Part shown: piece after piece, positions 9,481-18,119 of the stretch
How positions within the stretch are numbered: the stretch's first letter is position 1
How the letters are laid out: each line of letters opens with the position of its first letter
NCBI RefSeq assembly: GCF_024749045.1
Contig: NZ_CP087184.1
Location: 6,138,001-6,202,000, forward strand
Source of the DNA: Pseudomonas sp. B21-028
GTDB taxonomy: Bacteria > Pseudomonadota > Gammaproteobacteria > Pseudomonadales > Pseudomonadaceae
Direction of reading: 5' to 3'
DNA: 64,000 nucleotides
Notes under the pieces: generated by a model
Databases searched by the model: none
The model's input: only the letters and a program-made list of their open reading frames with translations
What the model was told of the DNA's origin: nothing
Position numbers and translations under genes: made by a program

Positions 9481-9570
9481 TGTGGGAGCGAGCCTGCTCG
9501 CGATGGCGGCGTGTCAGTCAGCATGAAGATTTACTGATCACCGCTGTCGCGAGCAGGCTCGCTCCCACAA
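9481..9570. repeat. REP doublet, GAGCGAGCCTGCTCGCGA family
   Basis: Two inverted REP units (TGTGGGAGCGAGCCTGCTCG and its complement) with a short spacer lie between the lsfA stop and its terminator. Other copies are at 17441, 20842, 25721, 32636, 47230, 55049 and 59638. Confidence 0.9.
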
Positions 9571-9580
9571 AAGTTTTGCG

Positions 9581-10219
9581 TCAGCGATTAGGCTGCGGCG
9601 TCAGGCGCAGGTACGGCTTCACGGCGCGATATCCTCTGGGGAAGCGCTGTTTGAGCTCTTCTTCATCCTTGAGCGACGGCACGATCACCACTTCATCACC
9701 GTCCTGCCAGTTGGCCGGCGTGGCGACCTTGTGGTTGTCGGTCAGCTGCAAGGAATCGATCACCCGCAGGATTTCGTTGAAATTGCGCCCGGTGCTGGCC
9801 GGGTAGGTAATGGTCAGGCGAATTTTTTTGTTCGGATCGATCACAAACAATGAACGCACGGTCAAGGTATCGCTGGCATTAGGGTGGATCAGGTCGTACA
9901 GGTCCGACACCTTGCGGTCGGCGTCAGCCAGGATCGGGAAATTGACGACGGTATTCTGGGTTTCGTTGATGTCCTCGATCCATTTGTGGTGCGAATCCAC
10001 CGGGTCGACCGAGAGGGCAATGGCTTTGACGCCGCGCTTGGCGAATTCATCCTTGAGCTTGGCGGTGAGGCCCAGCTCAGTGGTGCAGACCGGCGTAAAG
10101 TCCGCCGGGTGAGAAAACAACACACCCCAGCTGTTGCCAAGCCACTCGTGGAAGCGGATTTTGCCGGCGCTGGATTCCTGTTCGAAGTCGGGGGCGATGT
10201 CGCCCAGTCTAAGGCTCAT
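9581..10219 (-). CDS. lsfA: 1-Cys peroxiredoxin LsfA
   Basis: A 212-residue Prx6-type peroxiredoxin. The peroxidatic cysteine is C45 in HPADFTPVCTTE. The long C-terminal region (after about 165) is typical of 1-Cys members. In Pseudomonas, LsfA is induced by sulfate starvation and is encoded beside ssu genes. It reduces peroxides, possibly protecting against those leaking from SsuE/SsuD flavin chemistry (inference). It has its own promoter region and terminator. Confidence 0.92.
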   Translation of the reverse strand: MSLRLGDIAPDFEQESSAGKIRFHEWLGNSWGVLFSHPADFTPVCTTELGLTAKLKDEFAKRGVKAIALSVDPVDSHHKWIEDINETQNTVVNFPILADADRKVSDLYDLIHPNASDTLTVRSLFVIDPNKKIRLTITYPASTGRNFNEILRVIDSLQLTDNHKVATPANWQDGDEVVIVPSLKDEEELKQRFPRGYRAVKPYLRLTPQPNR

Positions 10220-10553
10220 GGTGTGGCTCCTGGATGAGATCTTGTGGAGCCTGACTGTGCCTCGGTTCCGGCGGTTTTAAAAAGAATGAATATTGATCTC
10301 TCTAGATTTTTTGTGAATATAAAAAACTGTTCACTGGCCCTGATGTACCTATGGGCTCAACATCCCCGACGAGGTTTCGAGAAGGCCTCGAGTTGCTGTA
10401 AAGAGGAGACGCTTCGGGGAAGGCTACAGGGGTGGGCTTGACTCGAAACGTAAAAGCCCCGCCCGGCGTTATCGGGCGGGGCTTTTTTTGTTTTGTATTC
10501 ACATTACGGAAATTATTGCCGCGATTTCAGGACGAACGGCTAGGATAGGCAGC
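10220..10553. other. Intergenic region lsfA-mntA
   Basis: This 334-base gap holds the divergent upstream regions of lsfA (A/T-rich around 10285-10325) and of mntA, plus a strong terminator at 10453-10489. I see no gene. Confidence 0.6.
10453..10489. terminator. Strong GC-rich hairpin terminator left of mntA
   Basis: AAAGCCCCGCCCG pairs with CGGGCGGGGCTTT, flanked by A and T runs so it can work in both directions. No gene ends just before it on either strand. It shares 16 bases (AAAAGCCCCGCCCGGC) with the terminator at 11380-11417. Confidence 0.9.
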
Positions 10554-10949
10554 ATGAACAATCAAGCCTTGCTGACGTATCTGCAAAACCATCTGCCCGA
10601 TTTATTGGCCGTGTACCTGTTCGGCAGCCACGCACAGGGAACCGCCGGACCTCATAGCGATGTCGATATCGCTGTGCTCGTACCCGGTCATGTCGACCCG
10701 GTGTTTTTATGGCAGCTTTCGGGAGACCTGGCGGATATCGCCGGGAGCCCGGTCGATCTGATCGATCTGCGCGCGGCAACCACTGTGATGCAATACCAGA
10801 TCGTGACCGGAGGTCAGCGCTTGTGGGCCAAAGACGTACAGGCGGGGTTGTTCGAGAGTTTCATTCTCAGTGAAAAAACCGCTTTCGACACAGCCCGGGC
10901 GGGTCTACTCAAGGATATTCACGAAGAAGGCACCGTGTATGGTCGATGA
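10554..10949 (+). CDS. mntA: MntA-like nucleotidyltransferase antitoxin
   Basis: A 131-residue minimal nucleotidyltransferase. The signature GSHAQGTAGPHSDVDIAV is at residues 24-41, with catalytic D36 and D38 and a further acid at D68 or D71. In the characterised MNT/HEPN pairs (type VII toxin-antitoxin), MntA adds AMP to a tyrosine of the HEPN toxin and silences it. The ATG at 10554 follows AGGATAGG. A longer in-frame start at 10488 lies in the terminator tail and is unlikely. It overlaps hepT by 11 bases. Confidence 0.88.
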   Translation: MNNQALLTYLQNHLPDLLAVYLFGSHAQGTAGPHSDVDIAVLVPGHVDPVFLWQLSGDLADIAGSPVDLIDLRAATTVMQYQIVTGGQRLWAKDVQAGLFESFILSEKTAFDTARAGLLKDIHEEGTVYGR

Positions 10950-11367
10950 TGTATTGATCAACAAAGCGGCAAGCATCGAGCGTTGCGTCGCCAGGGTACG
11001 AGAAGAGTACGAGAAAGATCCCTCCACCTTCGCCACTGATTTCACCCGTCAGGATTCGGCCGTCCTGAATATTCAGCGTGCATGTGAAGCGGCGCTGGAT
11101 ATGGGTCAGCATTTGATTCGCCGGGAGCGCCTGGGAGTGCCACAAAGCGCTCGGGACGTGTTCGAGCTACTTTTTCAAGGTGGCTGGGTGGCGGAAGGCC
11201 TGGTGAAGAATCTGAAAAACATGGTGGGTTTCAGAAATATCGCCGTGCATGATTATCAAGCCCTGCAACTGCCGATCATGGTCGCCATCATTACCCGGCA
11301 CCTGGATGATTTTCTGGAATTCAGCGCATTCATCCTACGTAAGGATTCGACAAGGTCCGCCACCTGA
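10939..11367 (+). CDS. hepT: HepT-like HEPN RNase toxin
   Basis: A 142-residue helical HEPN/DUF86 protein. The catalytic R-X4-H motif appears as RNIAVHDY (residues 99-106), and its tyrosine matches the residue modified by the partner in known systems. HEPN toxins of this type cut RNA or tRNA. The ATG at 10939 lies within mntA, which implies coupled translation. A longer frame from 10870 is possible but covers mntA's coding sequence. Confidence 0.86.
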   Translation: MVDDVLINKAASIERCVARVREEYEKDPSTFATDFTRQDSAVLNIQRACEAALDMGQHLIRRERLGVPQSARDVFELLFQGGWVAEGLVKNLKNMVGFRNIAVHDYQALQLPIMVAIITRHLDDFLEFSAFILRKDSTRSAT

Positions 11368-11379
11368 ACCAAAAAACGC

Positions 11380-11417
11380 AAAAGCCCCGCCCGGCATGTG
11401 CCGGACGGGGCTTTTTT
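11380..11417. terminator. Terminator between hepT and the porin gene
   Basis: AAAAGCCCCGCCCGGC pairs with GCCGGACGGGGCTTTTTT. It can serve hepT and, on the other strand, the convergent porin gene. Confidence 0.9.
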
Positions 11418-11430
11418 ACGGCTCTACGTC

Positions 11431-12750
11431 TTACATGAAGTTGTAAGTGTAGTTGAAGATCAGACGGGTCTGATCCTGGCTGTCGCCAGCGCCGCTGCTG
11501 CGGTAGGTACCCTGACGCAGGGTAGTACCGAAGCCTTTCAATGCGCCTTGCTGGATCACGTAATCCACACGCATGTCGCGTTCCCACTCGGAGTAATCGC
11601 TACCACCAGCAGTAGACGATTTGACATCGTCACCACGCAGGTAGGCAACCGAGGCTTTCAGGCCTGGAACGCCCAAGGAAGCGAAGTCGTAGGAGTATTG
11701 ACCGAAGGTGGTGTTTTCACCGGCACGGACAAACCCGTTGATCATGCTGTCGGTGAACAGGTAGAAGCTCGCGCCACCGGCACCTTCGGGACGACCGTTG
11801 CTATTAACCACATTGCCCTGGTTCAGGTAGACGAAGCCACCGTCATCACCGACTTGCTGGTGACCCAACAGGAAAGCACTGCCACCCAGGGTGTAGGTGA
11901 ACATGGCACTCCAGGTCTTGTTATCGACCTCGCCAGGCTTCTTGGCATACCCGCCGTTGTTGGTGAAGAAGTGAGTCGCGTCGCCGTTACGGCCATCCGA
12001 GCTGCTGTCGAAGTAGCGCAGGTCGGTCTTGAACGATTGGCCTTCGCTGATCGGGAAAACGTGTACCGCGCCCAGGAAGTGCTGCTTGTAGTAATCCTGC
12101 AGGTTGGCGTAGTAGTACTGCAGCGTCAGGTCTTTGGTGACCTTCCAATCGGCACCGGCAAAGCGGAACTGGTTGCTGTCCTCGGTACCACCTGCGATCG
12201 CCAGACCGGTGCTGTTGCTCGACGCCCGGCCAGTGGCATGTTCCAGCTGACCGGCGTTGAAAGTCACGTTGTCGATTTCCTTGGAGGTGATGGTGCCACC
12301 TTCAAAGGTCTGCGGCAGCAGACGGCTGTCGTTGGACACCAGGATCGGCAGGTTCGGTGCCAATGCACCACCTACGTGAGCCTCGGTCTTGGAGAACAGC
12401 GCCTTGACGTTGCCCGACAAACGGCTCCAGTCATGCACCGCAGCACCATCGGTATCGCTTGGCATATAAGAGCCGGCGTTACGGCCCCTGCCTCCATCGA
12501 GACGAATACCCACCAGCGCCTGAGCATCGATACCGAAACCCACGACACCTTGTGTGAAGCCAGACTTGTAGTCGAACTTGAGGCCGGTGCCTGTTTCGCG
12601 CAGATCCTCATTGCCATCACGGTTATCGTTATTGAAGTACAGCGTGCGAGAACTGACCGACGCCTTGCTGTCTTCGATAAAACCGGCGGCGCCTGCTTGC
12701 TGCGCCAGAACCCCAACGGCCACAGCCAGGGCCAAGGTGGACTTTTTCAT
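11431..12750 (-). CDS. OprD-family outer-membrane porin
   Basis: A 439-residue OprD-type substrate-specific porin. Residues 1-22 form a signal peptide ending GAA before GFIEDSKA, the family's usual mature start. The sequence alternates as expected for an 18-strand barrel and ends in an aromatic strand (NYTYNFM). The start MKKSTLALAV and the mature N-terminus resemble OprE/OprQ more than OprD itself, so I give no symbol. The substrate cannot be read from sequence; amino acids or small organic acids are usual. It converges on hepT across a shared terminator. Confidence 0.9.
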   Translation of the reverse strand: MKKSTLALAVAVGVLAQQAGAAGFIEDSKASVSSRTLYFNNDNRDGNEDLRETGTGLKFDYKSGFTQGVVGFGIDAQALVGIRLDGGRGRNAGSYMPSDTDGAAVHDWSRLSGNVKALFSKTEAHVGGALAPNLPILVSNDSRLLPQTFEGGTITSKEIDNVTFNAGQLEHATGRASSNSTGLAIAGGTEDSNQFRFAGADWKVTKDLTLQYYYANLQDYYKQHFLGAVHVFPISEGQSFKTDLRYFDSSSDGRNGDATHFFTNNGGYAKKPGEVDNKTWSAMFTYTLGGSAFLLGHQQVGDDGGFVYLNQGNVVNSNGRPEGAGGASFYLFTDSMINGFVRAGENTTFGQYSYDFASLGVPGLKASVAYLRGDDVKSSTAGGSDYSEWERDMRVDYVIQQGALKGFGTTLRQGTYRSSGAGDSQDQTRLIFNYTYNFM

Positions 12751-12827
12751 GCTTCGCTCCTCTCGTTTTCTAATTCTTTTGTGTATCTGTGGTTCTGGAT
12801 CGAACGCCCGGAATCCGCGGATGCGCG

Positions 12828-12857
12828 ATTAGCGCCAGACAGTGACTGACAAGTCAA
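12828..12857 (-). promoter_or_regulatory. Candidate promoter of the porin gene
   Basis: On the minus strand TTGACT (12857-12852) and GCTAAT (12833-12828) are separated by 18 bases. This gives a leader of about 70 bases before the ATG. Confidence 0.4.
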
Positions 12858-13078
12858 TCGCAACCAATTGTGTCTACGACGATGGTCTAACGCCGAAACA
12901 CCGGCCGGGAGAATAAGGGAAAATTTATAAATCCAAAAAGAATTGTTTCATAAGTTTTCAGTCAATTTAGAGATATGGATGCCGTCAACGCTTCTTCATG
13001 GCAGACCCGGCATATCGGCCAGCCTGCGAATACTTGAATGGCTATTTTCCATGCACTTTTTCAGGGCAAAAAGGTTGG

Positions 13079-13109
13079 ACATCGAGGCTCGCCGTGCAAG
13101 CCTCGATGT
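13079..13109. other. Perfect 11-bp hairpin
   Basis: ACATCGAGGCT and AGCCTCGATGT flank a 9-base loop. On the minus strand a short T run follows a few bases later (CCAACCTTTTT), so it may be a second terminator behind argA or the end of a small RNA. Confidence 0.5.
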
Positions 13110-13184
13110 CTCTATCTCAATGCGTCCGGCGCAGCATAGATCACAATCGTGAAGGTTTTGAGACAGACACTTCATTGTCTGAAA

Positions 13185-13209
13185 TCAAAAAGAGTGCAAC
13201 CCATTGCAC
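13185..13209 (-). terminator. argA terminator
   Basis: On the minus strand GTGCAA-TGGG-TTGCAC is followed by TCTTTTT, about 29 bases after the argA stop. The stem is short (6 bp) but perfect. Confidence 0.55.
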
Positions 13210-13237
13210 GAAAATGGGGCGCATGGAGAGGAGGACC

Positions 13238-14536
13238 CTACAGGGCTTTCTCGAAGATCTTCGAGTTGCGTTGATAGTTGTACAACGACGCCCGTGCCGC
13301 CGGCAGACGTTCAACGCTGCTGGGCTCAAAGCCGCGTTCACGGAACCAGTGGGCGGTACGGGTGGTGAGCACGAACAAGGTCTTGAGCCCTTTTGCGCGA
13401 GCACGGCTCTCGATCCGCTCCAGCAGTTCGTCGCCTCGGCCACCGTGGCGGTACTCAGGATTCACCGCCAGGCAGGCCAGCTCTCCGGCGTCCGAATCGG
13501 CGATCTGGTAGAGCGCCGCGCAAGCGATGATCATGCCCTCGCGCTCGACCACGCTGAACTGCTCGATTTCCCGCTCCAGCACTTCGCGGGAGCGACGCAC
13601 CAGGATGCCCTGCTCTTCCAGCGGACTGATCAGGTCCAGCAAGCCGCCGACGTCTTCGATGGCCGCTTCGCGTACCACTTCGAATTGCTCCTGGGCGACC
13701 AACGTACCGCTGCCATCACGGGTGAACAGCTCGGCCAGCAGCGCACCGTCCTCGGCATAGCTGACAATGTGGCTACGAGCCACGCCGCCACGACAGGCCT
13801 GGGCTGCGGCATCCAACAGTTCGGCCTGATAGTCGCTGCCCAGGCGCTGCATATGGGACGGGACCTGCTGCGGGCGCAACTCGCGCACCAGGCGTCCATC
13901 TTCGCCTATCAACCCCTGCTCGGCGCCGAACAGCAGCAGTTTGTCCGCCGCCAGGTCGATGGCGGCCCGGGTGGCGACATCCTCACAGGCGAGGTTGAAG
14001 ATTTCGCCGGTAGGCGAATAGCCCAACGGCGACAGGAGGACAATGGAGCGCTCGTCCAGCAGGCGATTGATACCCTTGCGGTCGACCCGGCGCACTTCGC
14101 CGGTGTGGTGATAGTCCACGCCCTCCAGCACGCCGATGGGCCTTGCGGTGACCAGGTTGCCGCTGGCGACCCGCAACCGCGAGCCCTGCATCGGCGAGGA
14201 AGCCATGTCCATCGACAGGCGAGCCTCGATGGCAATGCGCAACTGGCCAACCGCATCGATCACGCATTCCAGGGTCGCGGCATCGGTGATGCGCATGCCG
14301 TGGTGATAATGCGGGGTCAGCCCCCGCGCGGCGAGACGGGTTTCGATCTGCGGGCGCGACCCATGAACCAGCACCAGCCGCACACCGAGACTGTGCAGCA
14401 GTACCAGGTCATGGACGATGTTGCCGAAATTGGGGTGCTCCACCCCGTCTCCAGGCAGCATGACGATGAAGGTGCAGTCGCGGTGGGCATTGATATAGGG
14501 TGAAGCGTGACGAAGCCAATTGACGTATTCGGGCAT
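13238..14536 (-). CDS. argA: N-acetylglutamate synthase
   Basis: A 432-residue ArgA. An amino-acid-kinase-like domain (about residues 1-285), the usual site of arginine feedback, precedes a GNAT acetyltransferase domain (about 290-432) with the acetyl-CoA loop YRHGGRGDELL near 362-372. It acetylates glutamate with acetyl-CoA, the first step of arginine synthesis. argE, for a later step, is next to it on the same strand with a 132-base gap, so separate promoters are possible. Confidence 0.94.
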   Translation of the reverse strand: MPEYVNWLRHASPYINAHRDCTFIVMLPGDGVEHPNFGNIVHDLVLLHSLGVRLVLVHGSRPQIETRLAARGLTPHYHHGMRITDAATLECVIDAVGQLRIAIEARLSMDMASSPMQGSRLRVASGNLVTARPIGVLEGVDYHHTGEVRRVDRKGINRLLDERSIVLLSPLGYSPTGEIFNLACEDVATRAAIDLAADKLLLFGAEQGLIGEDGRLVRELRPQQVPSHMQRLGSDYQAELLDAAAQACRGGVARSHIVSYAEDGALLAELFTRDGSGTLVAQEQFEVVREAAIEDVGGLLDLISPLEEQGILVRRSREVLEREIEQFSVVEREGMIIACAALYQIADSDAGELACLAVNPEYRHGGRGDELLERIESRARAKGLKTLFVLTTRTAHWFRERGFEPSSVERLPAARASLYNYQRNSKIFEKAL

Positions 14537-14668
14537 GAACCTGGACCTGTAATAAATAACAGCCGAAAAAAGACGAAACGGAACGCACAGCAGGCTGATG
14601 GTTATCGTCGGAACAGGCTTGGCGACACGCGCGCTCTCCTCATGAATATGGGCCCGGACAGGGGCAAT

Positions 14669-15829
14669 CTAGTAGCCGGCGGTGGCTGGTGTCAGGCAAT
14701 AGTGTTCGATCAACTGTCGTAACAATTGCACGGTAGGTTGCAGACGTGACATTTCAAGGTGCTCGCCCGGCTGGTGGGCACAGGCAATATCGCCAGGGCC
14801 CAACACCAGGGTTTCGCAACCAAGGCGCTGAAGATAAGGCGCTTCGGTGCCGAACGCCACTGCTTCGGCGCGATGACCGGTAAGTCGCTCGGCCACGCGG
14901 ACCAGTTCGGCGTCCTCGGACTGCTCGAACGGCGGCACATCGGGGAACAGCGGCGCGTAGTCGATCTTGACCTTGTGCCGCTCGGCGATGGGGTTGAGCT
15001 TTTGCAGGATGGCCGCCCGCAACACCTGCGGATCCATGCCCGGCAAGGGACGCAGGTCGAACTCCATGGAGCATTGGCCGCAGATCCGGTTGGGATTGTC
15101 GCCACCGTGGATACAACCGAAGTTCAGGGTCGGTTGCGGTACGGTGAATTGCGAGTTACGGAACTCGCGCTGCCATTGCAGGCGCAGGCCGCGCAGCTCG
15201 CCCATGGCGTCGTGCATGGCTTCAAGCGCGCTGTGGCCCAGGCTCGGGTCGGAGGAATGACCGCTGCGCCCGAGAATATCGATGCGCTCCATCATCACGC
15301 CCTTGTGCAGGCGAATCGGCCGCAGGCCGGTCGGCTCACCGATGACGGCGGCGCGTCCCAGAGGCCGTCCGGCATCGGCCAGGGCACGAGCGCCGGCCAT
15401 GGAACTCTCTTCATCGCAGGTGGCGAGGATCAGCAACGGCTGCTTGAACGGCTGATCCAGCAGTGGCTTGAGCGCTTCGATGGCGAGGGCGAAAAAGCCT
15501 TTCATGTCGCAACTGCCCAGCCCGACCCAGCGCCCATCGACTTCGGTGAGCTTCAGCGGGTCGGTCTGCCACAACGCACCGTCGAACGGCACCGTGTCGC
15601 TGTGCCCGGCCAGCACCAGGCCGCCGGGGCCGCTGCCAAAGCTCGCCAGCAGGTTGAATTTGCCGGGGCTGACCTGCTGGATATCACAGGAGAACCCTAG
15701 GTCGCCAAGCCAGCCCGCCAGCAGTTCGATCACAGCGCTGTTGGACTGGTCCAGTCCAGGCTGCGTGCAACTGACCGAAGGCGCGGCGATCAGGGCAGCG
15801 AACTGATCTTTCATGGACGGCAAAGGCAT
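14669..15829 (-). CDS. argE: Acetylornithine deacetylase
   Basis: A 386-residue M20-family metallohydrolase. Metal ligands are seen in AGHSDTVP (H76, D78), D108 in SCDMKG, E140/E141 in CDEES and a late histidine in CAHQPGEH. The family removes the acetyl group from N-acetylornithine. The frame stays open far upstream, but I start at the ATG of MPLPSMKDQF (15829): the upstream extension is arginine- and serine-rich, antisense to the CYTH-CHAD gene and unlike any argE. Confidence 0.92.
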   Translation of the reverse strand: MPLPSMKDQFAALIAAPSVSCTQPGLDQSNSAVIELLAGWLGDLGFSCDIQQVSPGKFNLLASFGSGPGGLVLAGHSDTVPFDGALWQTDPLKLTEVDGRWVGLGSCDMKGFFALAIEALKPLLDQPFKQPLLILATCDEESSMAGARALADAGRPLGRAAVIGEPTGLRPIRLHKGVMMERIDILGRSGHSSDPSLGHSALEAMHDAMGELRGLRLQWQREFRNSQFTVPQPTLNFGCIHGGDNPNRICGQCSMEFDLRPLPGMDPQVLRAAILQKLNPIAERHKVKIDYAPLFPDVPPFEQSEDAELVRVAERLTGHRAEAVAFGTEAPYLQRLGCETLVLGPGDIACAHQPGEHLEMSRLQPTVQLLRQLIEHYCLTPATAGY

Positions 15830-15892
15830 CGCTGGCTCCGGACTCACAAGTTGACACCCATCATAGAACCATCCGGTGCTGGTGTCCTGCAT

Positions 15893-15990
15893 CACAAATA
15901 CTGTTCTTTTTTGACGGTGTCCGTTGCCGTCATGCTGCGTTGCCGCTCCTCGCCATAGCGGGCTATGACTCGTCGCGGCGCGTAGGACGG
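15893..15990. repeat. Degenerate half-copy of the MITE-like element
   Basis: AAATACTGTTC and GACGGTGTC followed by CTCCTCGCCATAG and GCTATGACTCGTCGCGGCGC match, with small changes, the left half and core of the element at 22619-22784. The right inverted terminus is missing. It sits just upstream of the CYTH-CHAD gene. Confidence 0.6.
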
Positions 15991-16067
15991 AGGAGTCCTG
16001 TACACTGCACGGCCTTGGCAGCCACACCTTCCCCCGGCTGCGCACCCGATCCCTGGATTTTCCGGCC

Positions 16068-17435
16068 ATGCAGAAAGAAACCGAAATCAAACTCCGCGTC
16101 AGCCGCGAGACCCTGGCAGCCTTGCGCGAGCATCCGCTGCTGAAAAAACGCAACAAAGGCGGCTGGGAACGCCGTGAGCTGATGAACCAGTATTTCGACA
16201 CGCCCGAGCGTGATCTGGCCCGGGCCAAGGTCGCCCTGCGCCTGCGCCGCGACGGTGAAGAGGTAATCCAGACCCTCAAGACCCGTGGCCAGAGCATCGC
16301 CGGCCTGTCCGAGCGCAACGAATACGACTGGCACCTGCCCAAAGCCAAGCTCGACCTGAAGAAACTCGACGGCGAATGCTGGCCCGAGGCCTTGGCCGAA
16401 CTGGACAAGAAAACCCTCAAGGCCATCTTCACCACCGATTTCGTCCGCGAACGCGCCGAAATCGCCTGGGGTCGCGGCAAAAGCAAAGTAGTCATCGAAG
16501 CCGCGCTGGATCTGGGCCATGTCGTGGTCGGCAAACAGAAGGAAGAAATCTGCGAACTGGAACTGGAACTGCGCGAAGGCGAGCCCGCCGCGCTGCTGGA
16601 ACTGGCCGCCGAACTGGCCGCGACCCTGCCCTTGATGCCCTGCGACATCAGCAAGGCCGAACGTGGCTACCGCCTGCACGATGCAAGCAGCTACGCCCTG
16701 AGCCTGCCCGCCCCGCAATTGACCGCCGAAATGCCGCTGGACGACGCCTTCGCCGCGCTGAGCTGGCATTTGCTGGGCAGCAGCCAGCGCCTGGCCGAGC
16801 AATACCGCTTCAACGGCCACTGGCGTCTGCTGTTGGATTGGGTGGAAAACCTCGCTGAACTGCGCGCCTTGCTCAGCAGCCTCGGCCAGGCCGCACCACG
16901 CCAATCGACCCACGACTTGCGCGTCGCCCTGGACGCCCTGCTGGAAGACTGGCGTCCGCTGGTCCAGGCCGGCCTGGACGACGAAGACGTGCGCAAGGCC
17001 GCGCCGGAGCAATTCCTTGAGGAGCTGCAGGACCCGCGTTGGGGCCTGTTTTCCCTGAACGTTTCGCGCTGGCTGCTGGCTCGCGGCTGGACGACCGAGC
17101 GCAACACCCGCGGCAATCGCCAGGGCGCGGCGCAACTCAACAGTTGGCTGCCACGGCTGCTGGGCGAGGAAGCCTCATCCCTGCAACTGCAACGCTACCA
17201 GCAGCAACCGGAAGACCTGGCCGAACAACTCCCGCGCATCGAGCGCATCCAGGTCTGGCTGCACCATGCCCGTGCGGTGCTGGACATACCTGAGATGGAC
17301 CGCCTCTACGGCGAGCTGAACAAACTGGCGCAATTGGCCAACGAGCCCATTACCGACGAAGCCCTGGATGCACGCAAGCATCAGGCGATTGCGGTGTACC
17401 AGAATCGGGCCTGGAAGATGTTGTTGCGCTTGTAA
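16068..17435 (+). CDS. CYTH-CHAD inorganic triphosphatase-like protein
   Basis: A 455-residue two-domain protein like E. coli YgiF. The CYTH domain spans about residues 1-200 with the diagnostic ExExK as ETEIK (4-8) and a run of basic and acidic strand residues that bind triphosphate and metal. A helical CHAD domain with conserved histidines (STHDLR near 284) covers about 220-455 and is thought to bind polyphosphate. The likely reaction is hydrolysis of inorganic tripolyphosphate. A TACACT hexamer at 16001 could be its -10 element, placed at the end of the half-MITE. Confidence 0.88.
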   Translation: MQKETEIKLRVSRETLAALREHPLLKKRNKGGWERRELMNQYFDTPERDLARAKVALRLRRDGEEVIQTLKTRGQSIAGLSERNEYDWHLPKAKLDLKKLDGECWPEALAELDKKTLKAIFTTDFVRERAEIAWGRGKSKVVIEAALDLGHVVVGKQKEEICELELELREGEPAALLELAAELAATLPLMPCDISKAERGYRLHDASSYALSLPAPQLTAEMPLDDAFAALSWHLLGSSQRLAEQYRFNGHWRLLLDWVENLAELRALLSSLGQAAPRQSTHDLRVALDALLEDWRPLVQAGLDDEDVRKAAPEQFLEELQDPRWGLFSLNVSRWLLARGWTTERNTRGNRQGAAQLNSWLPRLLGEEASSLQLQRYQQQPEDLAEQLPRIERIQVWLHHARAVLDIPEMDRLYGELNKLAQLANEPITDEALDARKHQAIAVYQNRAWKMLLRL

Positions 17436-17440
17436 TACCG

Positions 17441-17500
17441 CCATCGCGAGCAGGCTCGCTCCCACAAGGATCCATGTGGGAGCGAGCCTGCTCGCGATGG
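17441..17500. repeat. REP doublet, GAGCGAGCCTGCTCGCGA family
   Basis: Two inverted units separated by only about 8 bases, in the tail-in arrangement opposite to that at 9481-9570. It lies between the convergent CYTH-CHAD and Lrp genes. Confidence 0.9.
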
Positions 17501-17523
17501 GGCCGGAACAGACACAGCAAAAA

Positions 17524-17994
17524 TCAGCGCACCACCGGCAAACTCGTCGTGGACTTGATCTCCGAGAGCGCCACGATCGAGTTCACTTCCTGTATCCCCG
17601 GCACCAGCGACAGCTTCTCGAAAAAGAATCGCTCATACGCCTCGATGTCCGCTGTGACGATGCGCAGCAGAAAATCCACCGACCCCATCAGCACATAACA
17701 TTCCAGGACTTCGGGAAAGCCGCGAATCGCCTCGGTGAACTCGGTGAAGTTCGAACGACCGTGGGCGTTGAGTTTGATTTCGGCGAAAATCTGCGTGTTG
17801 AGTCCGATTTTCTTGCGGTCGAGCAACGTCACCTGACCGCGAATGATGCCCTCCTCCTTCATCCGCTGGATCCGTCGCCAGCACGGCGACTGGGACAGGC
17901 CCACCTGTTCGGCGATCTGCGCGCTGGACAGTGAGGCATCCTCTTGTAGAAGCGCCAGTATCCTGCGGTCGTAACCATCCAGCTCGCTGTGCAT
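17524..17994 (-). CDS. Lrp/AsnC-family transcriptional regulator
   Basis: A 156-residue feast/famine regulator. The helix-turn-helix covers about residues 5-55 (LSSAQIAEQVGLSQSPCWRR), and a RAM/ACT-like ligand domain about 65-150 includes GSVDFLLRIV. It is divergent from the small ACT-like gene at 18120 with a 125-base A/T-rich gap, so it probably controls that gene and itself. The effector is likely an amino acid. Confidence 0.9.
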   Translation of the reverse strand: MHSELDGYDRRILALLQEDASLSSAQIAEQVGLSQSPCWRRIQRMKEEGIIRGQVTLLDRKKIGLNTQIFAEIKLNAHGRSNFTEFTEAIRGFPEVLECYVLMGSVDFLLRIVTADIEAYERFFFEKLSLVPGIQEVNSIVALSEIKSTTSLPVVR

Positions 17995-18119
17995 AAATAA
18001 ACCTATAAAAAATCAAATACAGAATTGAATAATTCACTGACTCGACGAATTCGTTCATCTTAGATAAGAAATACCCCCTCACGCATGTAAATATTTCTCT
18101 CCAGCCCAGGAGACCGTCC

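Larger units (their letters stand above)
12751..13237. other. Intergenic region between porin gene and argA
   Basis: This 487-base gap contains the porin promoter (12828-12857), an A/T-rich patch near 12905-12960, a perfect hairpin at 13079-13109 and the argA terminator (13185-13209). No coding sequence is convincing. A small RNA ending at the 13079-13109 hairpin is conceivable. Confidence 0.5.

Noticed and set aside
15830..16654. Upstream extension of argE by about 275 codons
   Set aside because: The extension is serine/arginine-rich antisense sequence of the CYTH-CHAD gene and passes through a repeat; argE proteins begin near the ATG at 15829.
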